NCBI RefSeq assembly: GCF_000364625.1
Contig: NZ_KB822602.1
Span: 62,001 to 126,000 of the forward strand
Direction: 5' to 3'
Length of the DNA: 64,000 nt
Origin: Pseudomonas thermotolerans DSM 14292
Lineage (GTDB): Bacteria; Pseudomonadota; Gammaproteobacteria; Pseudomonadales; Pseudomonadaceae
Below, piece after piece: positions 27,987 to 39,400 of this stretch. The notes below the pieces were generated by a model that saw nothing but the letters and a program-made list of their open reading frames with translations, did no database searches and was not told the DNA's origin. The translations under genes were made by a program, and so were the position numbers. Each line of letters starts with the position of its first letter. Position 1 is the stretch's first letter.

Positions 27987-28058
27987 GGCAGGTTCCTTGG
28001 TCTTTGGTGGCGAAAGTAGCTGGATGATCTCACTCCCGGGGACGCGGGGAGGATGATC

Positions 28059-28844
28059 CTAGGCCGCCTTGGGCGGGAATTTCGGGGCGTGCAGGCCGAG
28101 CCGCATGGCCTGGTGGACCAGACTCATGATGTCCTCGTGAGCCAGGGAGAACAGCCGCTCGAGGTCCGGCAGCACGAAGTACAGCGGTTGCAGGATGTCG
28201 ATGCGATAGGGGGTGCGCATCGCCTCGAGCGGGTCGAAGGGCAGGTGCTCGGGCACATCGGACAGGCAGTAGAGGGTCTCCTTCGGTGAGGAGAGGATGC
28301 CGCCGCCGTAGATGCGCCGGCCCTGCGGGGTGTCGACCAGGCCGAATTCCACGGTCATCCAGTACAGGCGCGCCAGGTAGACGCGCTCCTCCTTGCTGGC
28401 GGCCAGGCCCAGGCGGCCGTAAGTGTGGGTGAATTCGGCGAACCAGGGGTTGGTCAGCAGCGGACAGTGGCCGAAGATCTCGTGGAAGATGTCCGGCTCC
28501 TGTAGGTAGTCCAGCTCTTCCCGGGTGCGGATGAAGGTGGCGACCGGGAACTGCTTGTCGGCCAGCAGCTCGAAGAAGGTCTGGAAGGGGATCAGCGCCG
28601 GCACCCGGGCGACGCGCCAGCCTGTGGTGCTTTCCAGTACGCGGTTGATCTCGGCGAGTTGCGGAATGCGCTCATGGGGCAGGGCGAGCTGCTCGATGCC
28701 GTCCAGGTATTCCTGGCAGGCACGCCCCTCGATCACCTGGAGCTGGCGCTCGATCAGGGTCTGCCAGACGCCGTGCTCGGCTTCGCTGTAGTGGATGAAG
28801 CCGGTTGCGTCGGGTTGCCGGGCCACGTACTGGGTCTGTTTCAT
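28059..28844 (-). CDS. phhA: Phenylalanine 4-hydroxylase
   Basis: 261 residues, the size of the monomeric bacterial enzyme. Oxidises phenylalanine to tyrosine with O2 and a reduced pterin; needs Fe(II). The iron ligands are seen: EPDIFHEIFGHCPLL gives His and His, and the downstream Glu is in YWMTVEFGLVDTPQG. It heads the phhAB operon, is divergent from phhR with a 276-base gap that holds a PhhR-type box, and feeds tyrosine towards hpd and maiA elsewhere in the window. Start ATG 28844 with GAGGCGCG just before. Confidence 0.98.
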   Translation of the reverse strand: MKQTQYVARQPDATGFIHYSEAEHGVWQTLIERQLQVIEGRACQEYLDGIEQLALPHERIPQLAEINRVLESTTGWRVARVPALIPFQTFFELLADKQFPVATFIRTREELDYLQEPDIFHEIFGHCPLLTNPWFAEFTHTYGRLGLAASKEERVYLARLYWMTVEFGLVDTPQGRRIYGGGILSSPKETLYCLSDVPEHLPFDPLEAMRTPYRIDILQPLYFVLPDLERLFSLAHEDIMSLVHQAMRLGLHAPKFPPKAA

Positions 28845-28954
28845 CGCGCCTCCTCAAGCGGAGCCTTGTTGTTGTATTGAGGCCTTTGTAGCGCGTAGGC
28901 GCCCGGGCCGGCAGGTCGCCTGGCGGGAAGCAGGCCACGCGCGCCGGAGTTTTT

Positions 28955-28972
28955 CGTAAAGAAACCATTACG
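28955..28972. promoter_or_regulatory. Candidate PhhR box between phhA and phhR
   Basis: CGTAAAGAAACCATTACG, arms CGTAAA and ATTACG with a 6-base gap, matching TGTAAA-N6-TTTACA of TyrR-type regulators and the hpd box at 16966-16983. Another palindrome, CGTAA-TCT-TTACG, lies near 29022-29034 and may be a second, differently spaced site. Location 111 bases upstream of the phhA start. Confidence 0.6.
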
Positions 28973-29120
28973 TCTTCGCCAAATGTTTGGAACATCGCCT
29001 TGGCGGGCGGAGGAATCGTCACGTAATCTTTACGGAAAATAATGACGCCGGACAGAAGGATCCCGCCGCCGCGGGGCAGGGCCTGGAGCCCCAGAGTCCG
29101 GTCCGAGCGTGAGGCCTTGC

Positions 29121-30680
<1,560 letters not shown>

Positions 30681-30700
30681 GGGGCCGGCATGCCGGCCCC
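30681..30700. terminator. Perfect palindrome between phhR and lon homologue
   Basis: GGGGCCGGCATGCCGGCCCC starts directly after the phhR stop and ends 11 bases before the convergent protease gene. It can form a very stable hairpin on both transcripts but has no T run, so it may stop transcription inefficiently or protect 3' ends. Confidence 0.6.
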
Positions 30701-30711
30701 GGTTCGGAGGG

Positions 30712-33108
30712 TCAGTCGAACAGCACCTTGACCACGTCGGCGAAGCGCCGCGCGAAGTGCACGGTCAGGCCTTCCTTGAGGTGCTCCGGCAGCTCCTGGA
30801 AGTCGCCGCGGTTGGCCTCCGGCAGGATCAGTTCGTGGATCTTCTGCCGCCGCGCGGCGATCACCTTCTCGCGCACTCCGCCGATCGCCAGCACCTGGCC
30901 GGTGAGGGTCAGCTCGCCGGTCATCGCCACGCCCTTCTTCGGCGCCTGGTTGCGGGCCAGGGAAAGCAGGGCGCTGGCCATGGTGATGCCGGCGCTGGGG
31001 CCGTCCTTGGGCGTGGCACCCTCGGGCACGTGGAGGTGCACGAAGGCCTGGTCGAAGAAGCTCGGGTCGCCCTTGAACTGCTTGAGGTGCGAGCTGACGT
31101 AGCTGTAGGCGATCTCCGCCGATTCCTTCATCACCTCGCCGAGCTGGCCGGTGAGCTTGAAGCCGCGGTTCAGGGTATGGATGCGGGTCGCCTCGATGGG
31201 CAGGGTGGCACCCCCCATGCTGGTCCAGGCCAGGCCGGTGACCACGCCGACCCCGGAGATCAGTTGCTCGGTGCGGAACACCGGCATGCCCAGGTAGCGT
31301 TCCAGGTCCTTGGCGCCGATCCGCACCTTGGCCTCGGGATCCTTGAGCAGCTGGATCACCGCCTTGCGGATCAGCTTGCCGATTTGCTTCTCCAGCTGGC
31401 GCACCCCGGCCTCGCGGGCATAGCCCTCGATCAGCGCCCGCAGTGCCGCGTCGCTGATGCTCAGGCGGTTCTTCGGCACGCCGGCCTTGGCCAGCTGCTT
31501 GGGCCACAGGTGGCGCTTGGCGATGGCCAGTTTCTCCTCGGCGATGTAGCCGGACAGGCGGATCACCTCCATGCGATCGAGCAGCGGGCCGGGGATCGAG
31601 TCCAGGGTGTTGGCGGTGCAGACGAACAGCACCTTGGACAGGTCCAGGCGCAGGTCCAGGTAGTGGTCGAGGAACTCGACGTTCTGCTCCGGATCCAGGG
31701 TCTCCAGCAGCGCCGAGGCGGGGTCGCCCTGGTAGCTGGCGCCCATCTTGTCGATCTCGTCGAGCATGATCACCGGGTTCATCACTTCGACTTCCTTCAG
31801 CGCCTGCACCAGCTTGCCGGGCAGGGCGCCGATGTAGGTGCGCCGGTGGCCCTTGATCTCCGCCTCGTCACGCATGCCGCCGACGCTGAAGCGGTAGAAC
31901 GGCCGCCCCAGGGATTCGGCGATGGACTTGCCGATGCTGGTCTTGCCGACCCCGGGCGGGCCCACCAGGAGCAGGATGGAGCCGGCGATCTCGCCCTTGA
32001 AGGCGCCCACGGCAAGGAACTCGATGATGCGGTCCTTGACGTCCTCGAGACCGGCATGGTGCTTGTCGAGCACCTTGTGGGCGTAGTCCAGGTCCAGGCG
32101 GTCCTCGCCGTACACCCCCCAGGGCACCGAGGTGGCCCAGTCCAGATAGTTGCGGGTCACCGCGTATTCCGGGGAGCCGGTCTCGAGGATCGACAGCTTG
32201 TTGAGCTCCTCGTCGATGCGCTTCTGCGCCTGCGGCGGTAGGGTCTTGCCCTCCAGACGCGCGCGGAACTCGTCGGCGTCGGCACTCTTGTCGTCCTTGG
32301 TGATGCCCAGCTCCTGCTGGATGATCTTCAGCTGCTCCTTGAGGAAGAACTGCCGCTGATGCTCGCCGATCTTGCGGTTCACCTCGGCGGCCAGCTCGTT
32401 CTGCAGGCGCGCCACCTCCACTTCCTTGCGCAGCAGCGGCAGCACCTTCTCCATGCGCTTGAGCATGGGCACGGTGTCCAGCACCTCCTGCAGCTCGGCG
32501 CCGGGGGCGGTGGTCAGGGCCGCGGCGAAGTCGGTGAGCGGCGAGGGGTCGTTGGGGCTGAAGCGGTTCAGGTAGTTCTTCAGCTCCTCGCTGTACAGCG
32601 GATTGAGCGGTAGCAGCTCCTTGATGGCGTTGATCAGCGCCATGCCGTAGGCCTTGACCTCGTCGCTGTCCTCGATGGTGGTATGCGGGTAGGTGACTTC
32701 CACCAGGTAGGGCGGCTTGCGGCTCAGCCAGCCGCTGATGCGCACCCGGGACAGGCCCTGGGCGACGAACTGCAGCTTGCCGCCTTCCCGCGAGGCGTGG
32801 TGGATGCGCACCAGGGTGCCGTGCTGGGGCAGGGAGTCGGGGTCGAAGCTGGCGGCGTCGGTGAACGGGGTGTCGACGTAGAACAGCGCTAGGCACTTGT
32901 GGTCGGTGTTGGCCACCCGCTCCAGGGTTTCGGCCCAGGGATCCTCGTTGACGATCACCGGCAACACCTGAGCTGGGAAGAACGGGCGGTTGTGGATTGG
33001 GATGACGTAGATCCGTTCCGGCAGGGTCTGCGCATGCAGGGTCAGGCCGCGGGGATAGCGGGGGGCGTCTTCCTCGACGATTTCGGGGGTATGGTCCTGG
33101 TCGGTCAT
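30712..33108 (-). CDS. Second Lon-type ATP-dependent protease (AsrA-like)
   Basis: 798 residues. N-terminal LON substrate domain ([21 protein letters not shown]), helical linker, AAA+ ATPase with Walker [16 protein letters not shown] and Walker [13 protein letters not shown], then the Lon protease domain with the catalytic Ser in [15 protein letters not shown] and the Lys in REKVIAARR. All catalytic residues are present. Position next to pruR, as I recall for PA0779 (AsrA) in P. aeruginosa, and the sequence differs enough from housekeeping Lon to suggest the stress-related paralogue. A heat-shock-like promoter is seen upstream. It probably degrades misfolded or regulatory proteins under stress. 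Confidence 0.93.
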   Translation of the reverse strand: MTDQDHTPEIVEEDAPRYPRGLTLHAQTLPERIYVIPIHNRPFFPAQVLPVIVNEDPWAETLERVANTDHKCLALFYVDTPFTDAASFDPDSLPQHGTLVRIHHASREGGKLQFVAQGLSRVRISGWLSRKPPYLVEVTYPHTTIEDSDEVKAYGMALINAIKELLPLNPLYSEELKNYLNRFSPNDPSPLTDFAAALTTAPGAELQEVLDTVPMLKRMEKVLPLLRKEVEVARLQNELAAEVNRKIGEHQRQFFLKEQLKIIQQELGITKDDKSADADEFRARLEGKTLPPQAQKRIDEELNKLSILETGSPEYAVTRNYLDWATSVPWGVYGEDRLDLDYAHKVLDKHHAGLEDVKDRIIEFLAVGAFKGEIAGSILLLVGPPGVGKTSIGKSIAESLGRPFYRFSVGGMRDEAEIKGHRRTYIGALPGKLVQALKEVEVMNPVIMLDEIDKMGASYQGDPASALLETLDPEQNVEFLDHYLDLRLDLSKVLFVCTANTLDSIPGPLLDRMEVIRLSGYIAEEKLAIAKRHLWPKQLAKAGVPKNRLSISDAALRALIEGYAREAGVRQLEKQIGKLIRKAVIQLLKDPEAKVRIGAKDLERYLGMPVFRTEQLISGVGVVTGLAWTSMGGATLPIEATRIHTLNRGFKLTGQLGEVMKESAEIAYSYVSSHLKQFKGDPSFFDQAFVHLHVPEGATPKDGPSAGITMASALLSLARNQAPKKGVAMTGELTLTGQVLAIGGVREKVIAARRQKIHELILPEANRGDFQELPEHLKEGLTVHFARRFADVVKVLFD

Positions 33109-33137
33109 GAGGCAACCTTGGTTCTCTGCGTTACTGC

Positions 33138-33166
33138 ATAGATGGGTTGGGCGCCGGGGATTTCAA
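33138..33166 (-). promoter_or_regulatory. Candidate sigma32 promoter of the lon homologue
   Basis: On the minus strand TTGAAA (33166-33161), 14 bases, then CCCATCTAT (33146-33138). This fits the RpoH consensus CTTGAAA-N13/14-CCCATNT closely. Transcription would start some 20 bases before the ATG at 33108. Confidence 0.65.
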
Positions 33167-33262
33167 TCCCGCGGCGCTGATCCGGGGGCAGGCGCATCCG
33201 GCAGGGTTTGTGAAGTCGCGGACGGCTGGGGTAAAGTGCGCAAAATTTGACCAGGCCCCGCC

Positions 33263-34015
33263 ATGCTCAGAGCCCGACTCATCCGCCTCGACGACCAGGC
33301 CCAGGAACACACCCACGACTACCACCAGCTGGTGATGTCGCTGGCCGGGCGCGCCGAGTTCGAGGTCAACGGCCGCGGCGGCGAGGTGTGCCGGATGCGC
33401 GCCTGCCTGGTGCCGGGGGATGCCGAGCACCAGTTCGCCGGCATGGGCGACAACCGCATGCTGATCCTCGACCTGGACGAGCGGGACACCCCGCCCGAGG
33501 ATCTGGAGCTGCTCGGCCGACTGTTCGATTACCCGCGCTACCCGGCCCTGGATGCCGACTTCCAGCAGCTGCTCAGCTATGCCGGCAGCGAGCTGGAACG
33601 TTACGGCAGCGACCCGCAGCTGGCCCGCGCCCTCGGTGGCCTGCTGCTGCGCGCCCTGCACCTGCGCCTGTTCGGCGAGCAGCCGCGGCGCGTGCCGACC
33701 AGCCTGGACCTGGAGCGCCTGGACGCCTACATCGTCCAGCACCTGTCGCGACGCATCAGCGTCGCCGAGCTGGCCAGCGTGGTCTGCCTGAGTCCCAGCC
33801 ACTTCCACGCCCAGTTCAAGGACAGCGTCGGCCTCACCCCCCACCAGTACCTGCTGAAGACCCGCCTCGACCACGCCTCCCGCCTGCTGCGCGAAACCCA
33901 GCTGCCGCTGGTGCGCATCGCCGAGGAGTGCGGCTTCTCCAGTCAGAGCGCGCTGACCACCAGCATGCGTCGCTATCTGGGGCTGACCCCCAAGCGACTG
34001 CGCCTGGATCGCTAA
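33263..34015 (+). CDS. pruR: AraC-family activator of proline utilisation
   Basis: 250 residues. N-terminal cupin-like sensor (DYHQLVMSLAGRAEFEVNG, VPGDAEHQFAGMGDNRMLILD) and C-terminal AraC DNA-binding domain with two helix-turn-helix motifs (ISVAELASVVCLSPSHFHAQFK and LPLVRIAEECGFSSQSALTTSMRRYLG in outline). Position upstream of the TonB receptor, putA and putP is as I recall for PruR, the proline-responsive activator of putAP in P. aeruginosa. PutA here lacks the DNA-binding domain that lets it act as repressor in some species, so a separate activator is expected. Divergent from the Lon-type gene. Confidence 0.9.
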   Translation: MLRARLIRLDDQAQEHTHDYHQLVMSLAGRAEFEVNGRGGEVCRMRACLVPGDAEHQFAGMGDNRMLILDLDERDTPPEDLELLGRLFDYPRYPALDADFQQLLSYAGSELERYGSDPQLARALGGLLLRALHLRLFGEQPRRVPTSLDLERLDAYIVQHLSRRISVAELASVVCLSPSHFHAQFKDSVGLTPHQYLLKTRLDHASRLLRETQLPLVRIAEECGFSSQSALTTSMRRYLGLTPKRLRLDR

Positions 34016-34076
34016 CCCTTTGCGCCCCCATGGCAGAGCAGCCGCCAGGCTGAATGGCTTGAGTCGGGGATTATTT

Positions 34077-34091
34077 TGTTACAGTATAACA
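34077..34091. promoter_or_regulatory. Candidate Zur box
   Basis: TGTTACAGTATAACA, a 15-base near-perfect palindrome matching the Zur pattern TGTTATANTATAACA at all but one or two positions. It sits in an AT-rich patch 87 bases before the TonB receptor start, suggesting that the receptor is made when zinc is short. Confidence 0.75.
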
Positions 34092-34177
34092 TTGTGATTG
34101 TCCCGGCCGGACCGATCCGCTACTGCCAACCCGCGCATCGCAAGGATGCGCCACATCACAGGTTCGAGAGGTTTTTC

Positions 34178-36241
34178 ATGAGGTTGATTCGTCATCCCCT
34201 GGGCTGGGCGGTCGCCGCGGCTCTGGCGCCGGCGGCGGCCGCGGCTGCCGAGAGTGCCCCGCTGGAGCTGCAGTCCAGCCTGATCAGCGCCAGCCCGCTG
34301 GTTCATCCGGCCGAGGAGCTGACTACCCCGGTGGCCGTGCTGGAAGGCGACGAACTGGTCCGGCGCCGCCAGGCCACCCTGGGCGGCAGTTTGGACTCCC
34401 TGCCCGGCGTGCGCGGCAGCTCCTTCGGCGCCGGCGCCAATCGCCCGGTGATCCGCGGGCTGGACGGTGCGCGGGTCAAGGTGCTGGCCGACGGGGCCGA
34501 CGTGCTCGACGCATCCACCCTGAGCCCCGACCATGCGGTGACCAGCGAACCCCTGCTGGCCGAGCGCATCGAGGTGCTGAAGGGTCCGGCGACCCTGCTG
34601 TACGGCGGCGGGGCCATTGGCGGGGTGGTCAACGTGATCGACAAGCGGGTGCCCACCCGGGTCCCCGAGAAGGGCTATGAGGCCGAGCTGGAATGGCGCG
34701 GCAACAGCGTGGCCGACGAGAGCACCGGGCTGTTCGGCCTTACCGCCGGGGCCGGCAACTTTGCCCTGCGCGTCGAGGGGCTGAAGCGCGACGCCGACGA
34801 ATACGAGATCCCCGGCGCCGAGGGCGAGCCCCGTTCGGACAAGCAGAGTGGCTCCTACAACGACACCCAGAGCGGCAGCTTGGGAGCCAGCTGGATCGGC
34901 GAGCGCGGCTATCTGGGCCTGGCTTTCAGCCGTCAGGAGAACCGCTACGGCCTGCTCGGCCATGCCCACGCCGACTGCCACACCCACGGCACGCGCTGGC
35001 ACTGCGTGGACGAGCACGACCATGGCCATGGTCATGACGGTCACGTCGGTCATGATGAGCATGACCACGCGGACGAGGGCGTGCCCTACATCGACATGGA
35101 ACAGAACCGCTGGGATCTGCGTGGCGAGCTGCATGATCCCTTCGCCGGCTTCGAGAGCGCCCGTCTGCGGGTCGGCTATAGCGACTACCAGCACCGCGAG
35201 ATGGAAGCCGGGGAGGCGGCCACCCGCTTCGACAGCCAGGCCAGCGACGCCCGCCTGGAACTGACCCACCGGCCGCTGTTCGGCTGGCACGGGGTGCTCG
35301 GCGCGCAGACCAGCCGCCGCGACTTCGAGGCCCGTGGCGAGGAAGCCTATGTGCCGCCGACCCTGACCCGCAACCAGGCGCTCTTCCTCCTCGAGGAATA
35401 CCGCCGCGGCGACTGGCGCTACGAGCTGGGCCTGCGCCACGAATGGCAGGACATCGACGCCGACGGCCAGGTCGATAGCAAGCACCGTGGCACCTCGCTA
35501 TCCGCCGGCGCGGTCTGGACCTTCGCTCCCGACTATTCCCTGGGCTTCTCGCTGTCCCGCTCGCAGCGCCTGCCCACTGCCGAGGAGTTGTACGCCAAGG
35601 GGCCTCACGCCGCGACCCGCACCATCGAGCTCGGCAACCCCGAGCTGGACGAGGAAACCGCCCACAACGCAGAGCTGACCCTGCGCAAGTTCGCCGGGCG
35701 TACGACCTTCAGCCTCAGCCTGTTCCGCAACCAGGTGGAGGATTTCATCTACGCCGCCGACACCGGCATCAGACCGGGCTCCGGCTACCGGCAGATCGAG
35801 TACCGCCAGCAGGACGCGGTGCTCACCGGCGCCGAGGGCGAGCTGCGCTTCCAGGCCACGGAGAGTTTCGCCTTCGGCCTGTTCGGCGACCATGTGCGCG
35901 GCAAGCTGCGGGATGGCGGCGGCGACCTGCCGCGGATTCCCGCCGACCGCCTGGGTATGCGTCTGGAGCAGCGCTTCACCCCGGCCCTGGATGGCCAGCT
36001 GGAGTTCTACCGGGTGCTGCGCCAGGAGCACACCGCCGATTACGAGGCGGAGACCGGCGGCTACAACATGCTCGGCGCCAGCCTCGGTTACCACGGCAGC
36101 CTCGGACCGACCGACTACCTGGTCTATCTGCGCGGCGACAACCTACTGGACAGCAAGGCCCGCGAGCACACCTCCTTCCTCAAGGACGAGGTGCTGCTGC
36201 CCGGGCGCAACCTCACCCTGGGCGTGCGTCTGAGCTTCTGA
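34178..36241 (+). CDS. TonB-dependent receptor, ZnuD-like zinc uptake
   Basis: 687 residues. Start ATG 34178 gives a signal peptide (MRLIRHPLGWAVAAALAPAAAAAAES); an upstream in-frame ATG at 34076 overlaps the Zur box and is rejected. Plug domain: SLDSLPGVRGSSFGAGANRPVIRGL and LLAERIEVLKGPATLLYGGGAIGGVVNV in outline; 22-strand barrel to the C-terminal Phe (GVRLSF). An extracellular loop near residues 270-300 is very rich in His and Asp (CHTHGTRWHC, then HDHGHGHDGHVGHDEHDH), as in the zinc receptor ZnuD. With the Zur box this argues for zinc import across the outer membrane, although it sits between proline genes. In P. aeruginosa the same place holds PA0781, by memory. Confidence 0.93.
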   Translation: MRLIRHPLGWAVAAALAPAAAAAAESAPLELQSSLISASPLVHPAEELTTPVAVLEGDELVRRRQATLGGSLDSLPGVRGSSFGAGANRPVIRGLDGARVKVLADGADVLDASTLSPDHAVTSEPLLAERIEVLKGPATLLYGGGAIGGVVNVIDKRVPTRVPEKGYEAELEWRGNSVADESTGLFGLTAGAGNFALRVEGLKRDADEYEIPGAEGEPRSDKQSGSYNDTQSGSLGASWIGERGYLGLAFSRQENRYGLLGHAHADCHTHGTRWHCVDEHDHGHGHDGHVGHDEHDHADEGVPYIDMEQNRWDLRGELHDPFAGFESARLRVGYSDYQHREMEAGEAATRFDSQASDARLELTHRPLFGWHGVLGAQTSRRDFEARGEEAYVPPTLTRNQALFLLEEYRRGDWRYELGLRHEWQDIDADGQVDSKHRGTSLSAGAVWTFAPDYSLGFSLSRSQRLPTAEELYAKGPHAATRTIELGNPELDEETAHNAELTLRKFAGRTTFSLSLFRNQVEDFIYAADTGIRPGSGYRQIEYRQQDAVLTGAEGELRFQATESFAFGLFGDHVRGKLRDGGGDLPRIPADRLGMRLEQRFTPALDGQLEFYRVLRQEHTADYEAETGGYNMLGASLGYHGSLGPTDYLVYLRGDNLLDSKAREHTSFLKDEVLLPGRNLTLGVRLSF

Positions 36242-36393
36242 AGCCCGGCCGCGCATCCGCTTGCCCGGCAGCGACCGTCGCGTCGCTGCCGGCCCCGCCC
36301 CGTAGTTTTTCGCAAAAATTCCAGAGCTTCCGGCAAGAAGCCGCCGACCGCCTGCCTCTAAATTCCGCCAACCCGGCGCAGGACGTTGCGTCA

Positions 36394-36413
36394 GAACCAA
36401 TGCGCATTGGTTC
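36394..36413. promoter_or_regulatory. 20-base perfect palindrome before putA
   Basis: GAACCAATGCGCATTGGTTC, a perfect 20-base palindrome, centred 68 bases before the chosen putA start in the 230-base gap after the TonB receptor. Such a perfect dyad in a promoter region is probably an operator. PruR (AraC family) usually binds direct repeats, so another regulator is possible. Confidence 0.6.
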
Positions 36414-36471
36414 GCTTGAGATTCCTGCGCTAGACCCATAAGACCAACAACTCCACAAGAGGATGGGCGTG

Positions 36472-39400
36472 ATGTTTCAAGCCAGTCGCGTCTTGCAGGA
36501 CGAGTTCCTTACCCGGATCTCCTCCCAAAAGGCGGCGGATTTCTTCCCCCTGATCAGCGCCAACTACAGCGTTGACGAAGCCGCCTATCTCGAAGAGCTG
36601 CTCCAGCTCGCCGACCCCGGCCCGGAGGGCATCGAGGCCATCCGCCGCGATGCCCGCGAGCTGATCGAACAGGTGCGCAGCCGTGACAACGCCGTCGACA
36701 CCCTCGACGCCCTGCTGCGCCAGTACAGCCTCGATACCCAGGAAGGTCTGATGCTCATGTGCCTGGCCGAGGCTCTGCTGCGCGTGCCGGACGCCGCTAC
36801 CGCCGACGCGCTGATCCGCGACAAGCTGAGCGCGGCCGAGTGGGAGCGGCACCTCGGCAAGAGCGACAACGTGCTGGTCAACTTCGCCGCCTGGGGGCTG
36901 GTGATGACCGGCAAGGTGGTGGACCCGGAAACCGTCGACGGCCGCCCGAAGAGCGTGCTCGGCAAGCTGATCCAGCGCTCCGGCGAGCCGGTGATCCGCG
37001 CCGCCATGAACCAGGCCATGAAGCTGATGGGCAAGCAGTTCGTGCTCGGCCGCAGCATCGCCGAGGCGCTGAAGAACGGCCGCGCGTACCGTGAGCGCGG
37101 CTATACCTACTCCTTCGACATGCTCGGCGAGGCGGCGTTGACCGCTGCGGACGCCGAGAAGTACATGGAGGACTACCGCCAGGCCATCGACGCGGTGGGG
37201 GCCGAGCCGCAGGTCGGTCCCGGCCCGCGGCCGTCGATCTCCATCAAGCTCTCCGCCCTGCACCCGCGCTATGAAGTGGCGCAGCGCGAGCGGGTGCTTT
37301 CCGAGCTGTTCGCCAACGTCCGCGAGCTGGCGATCCGCGCCCGCCAGCTGAACGTCGGCATCACCATCGACGCCGAGGAGGCCGACCGCCTGGAGCTGTC
37401 CCTGGAGCTGTTCGAGAAGCTGCTGCGCGACCCGGCGATCGCCGGCTGGGGCGAGTTCGGCCTGGTGGTGCAGGCCTATTCCAAGCGCTGTCTGCCGGTG
37501 CTGGTGTGGCTGACCCTGCTGGGCAAGGAGCTCGGCGAGCGCCTGCCGGTGCGTCTGGTCAAGGGCGCCTACTGGGACAGCGAGATCAAGCAGTGTCAGG
37601 TGCAGGGCCTGGACGGCTATCCGGTGTTTACCCGCAAGGAAGGCACCGACACCTCCTACCTGGCCTGCGCGCGCTTTTTGCTCTCGGACTTCACCCGCGG
37701 GGTGATCTATCCGCAGTTCGCCAGCCACAACGCCCACACCGTGAGTTGCATCCTGCGCATGGCCGGCGACCGCGAGTTCGAGTTCCAGCGCCTGCACGGC
37801 ATGGGCGACGCCCTCTACGACACGGTGATCGAGAAGCACGGCAAGAACGTGCGCATCTACGCGCCGGTGGGTGCCCACAAGGACCTGCTGCCCTACCTGG
37901 TGCGCCGCCTGCTGGAGAACGGCGCCAACTCCTCGTTCGTCCACCAACTGGTCGACCCGCGCGTGCCGGTGGAGTCCCTGATCGACCATCCGGTGACCCA
38001 GCTGCGCAAGTTCAAATCCCTCGGCAACGACAAGATCCCGCTCCCCGCGCAGCTCTATGGCGCGATGCGGAAGAACTCCCAAGGCATCAACATGAACATC
38101 CAGAAACAGTGGAACGAACTGTCCGCCGCCTACCAGCCGCATCTTTCCCGCCAGTGGCAGGCCGCCCCGGTTATCGACGGCCGCAAGTTGGCCGGCGAGC
38201 CCCATGAGGTGCGCTGCCCGTTCGACCTCGAGCGGGTGGTCGGCAGTGCCCAGTTCGCCAGTGCCGAGCAGGCCCGCCAGGCCATCGCCGCTCTGTCCGC
38301 CGCCTGGCCGCGCTGGAACGCCACCCCGGTGGAGGAGCGCGCCGCCGTCCTCGAGCGCCTCGCCGACCTGCTGGAAGACAACCGCGCCGAGCTGATGGCG
38401 CTGTGCACCCTGGAAGCCGGCAAGACCCTGCAGGACGGCATCGACGAGGTCCGCGAGGCCGTCGACTTCTGCCGCTACTACGCTCAGCAGGCGCGCCTGC
38501 GCCTCGGCCGCGAGGAGCTGCACGGCCCCACCGGCGAGCGCAACGAGCTGTTCCATGAAGGCCGCGGCATCTTCGCTTGCGTCAGCCCCTGGAACTTCCC
38601 GCTGGCCATCTACCTGGGGCAGATCACCGCCGCTCTGGTGGCCGGCAACTGCGTGCTGGCCAAGCCCGCCGAGCAGACCAGCCTGATCGCCGCGCGCGCC
38701 CTGGAACTGATGTTCGAGGCCGGCCTGCCGCAGGACGTGATCGCCTTCCTGCCCGGCGACGGCGCCACCCTGGGCGGGGTTTTCTGCCGCGACGCGCGCA
38801 TCGCCGGGGTGTGCTTCACAGGCTCCACCGAGACGGCGCGGATCATCAACCGTCAGCTGGCCGAGAAGGAGGGCCCGATCGCCACCCTGATCGCCGAGAC
38901 CGGCGGGCAGAACGCCATGATCGTCGACTCTACCGCGTTGCCCGAGCAGGTGGTCAAGGATGCCCTGGCCTCCGCCTTCACCAGCGCCGGCCAGCGCTGC
39001 TCGGCATTGCGCGTGCTCTACGTGCAGGCCGACATCGCCGAGCGGATCATCGAGCTGCTCAAGGGCGCCATGGCCGAGCTGAAGGTCGGCCCCAGCCACC
39101 TGCGCGAGAGCGACGTCGGCCCGGTGATCGACGCCGAGGCCAAGGCCGCGCTGCAGGCGCACATCGACAGCCTCAAGGCGCAGGGCCGGCTGATCGCCGA
39201 GGCGCGCCTGCCGCAGGAGCTCAATGGCCACTTCGTGGCCCCGGTGGCCTTCGAGATCGCCAGCATCCAAGAACTGAAGAAGGAGAACTTCGGTCCGGTC
39301 CTGCATCTGGTGCGCTACCAAGCCGCCGACCTGGAGAAGGTGGTCGCCGAGATCAACTCCACCGGCTACGGCCTGACCCTTGGCGTGCACAGCCGCAACG

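Noticed and set aside
28845..29120. Sigma54 promoter for phhA
   Set aside because: No TGGCAC-N5-TTGC match on the minus strand, and PhhR has GAFEGA.
34076..34177. Longer N-terminus for the TonB receptor starting ATG 34076
   Set aside because: It would place the Zur palindrome in the coding region and hide the signal peptide; ATG 34178 begins a normal signal sequence.
36430..39390. 986-residue minus-strand frame over putA
   Set aside because: Antisense to a fully conserved enzyme; composition is that of a shadow frame.
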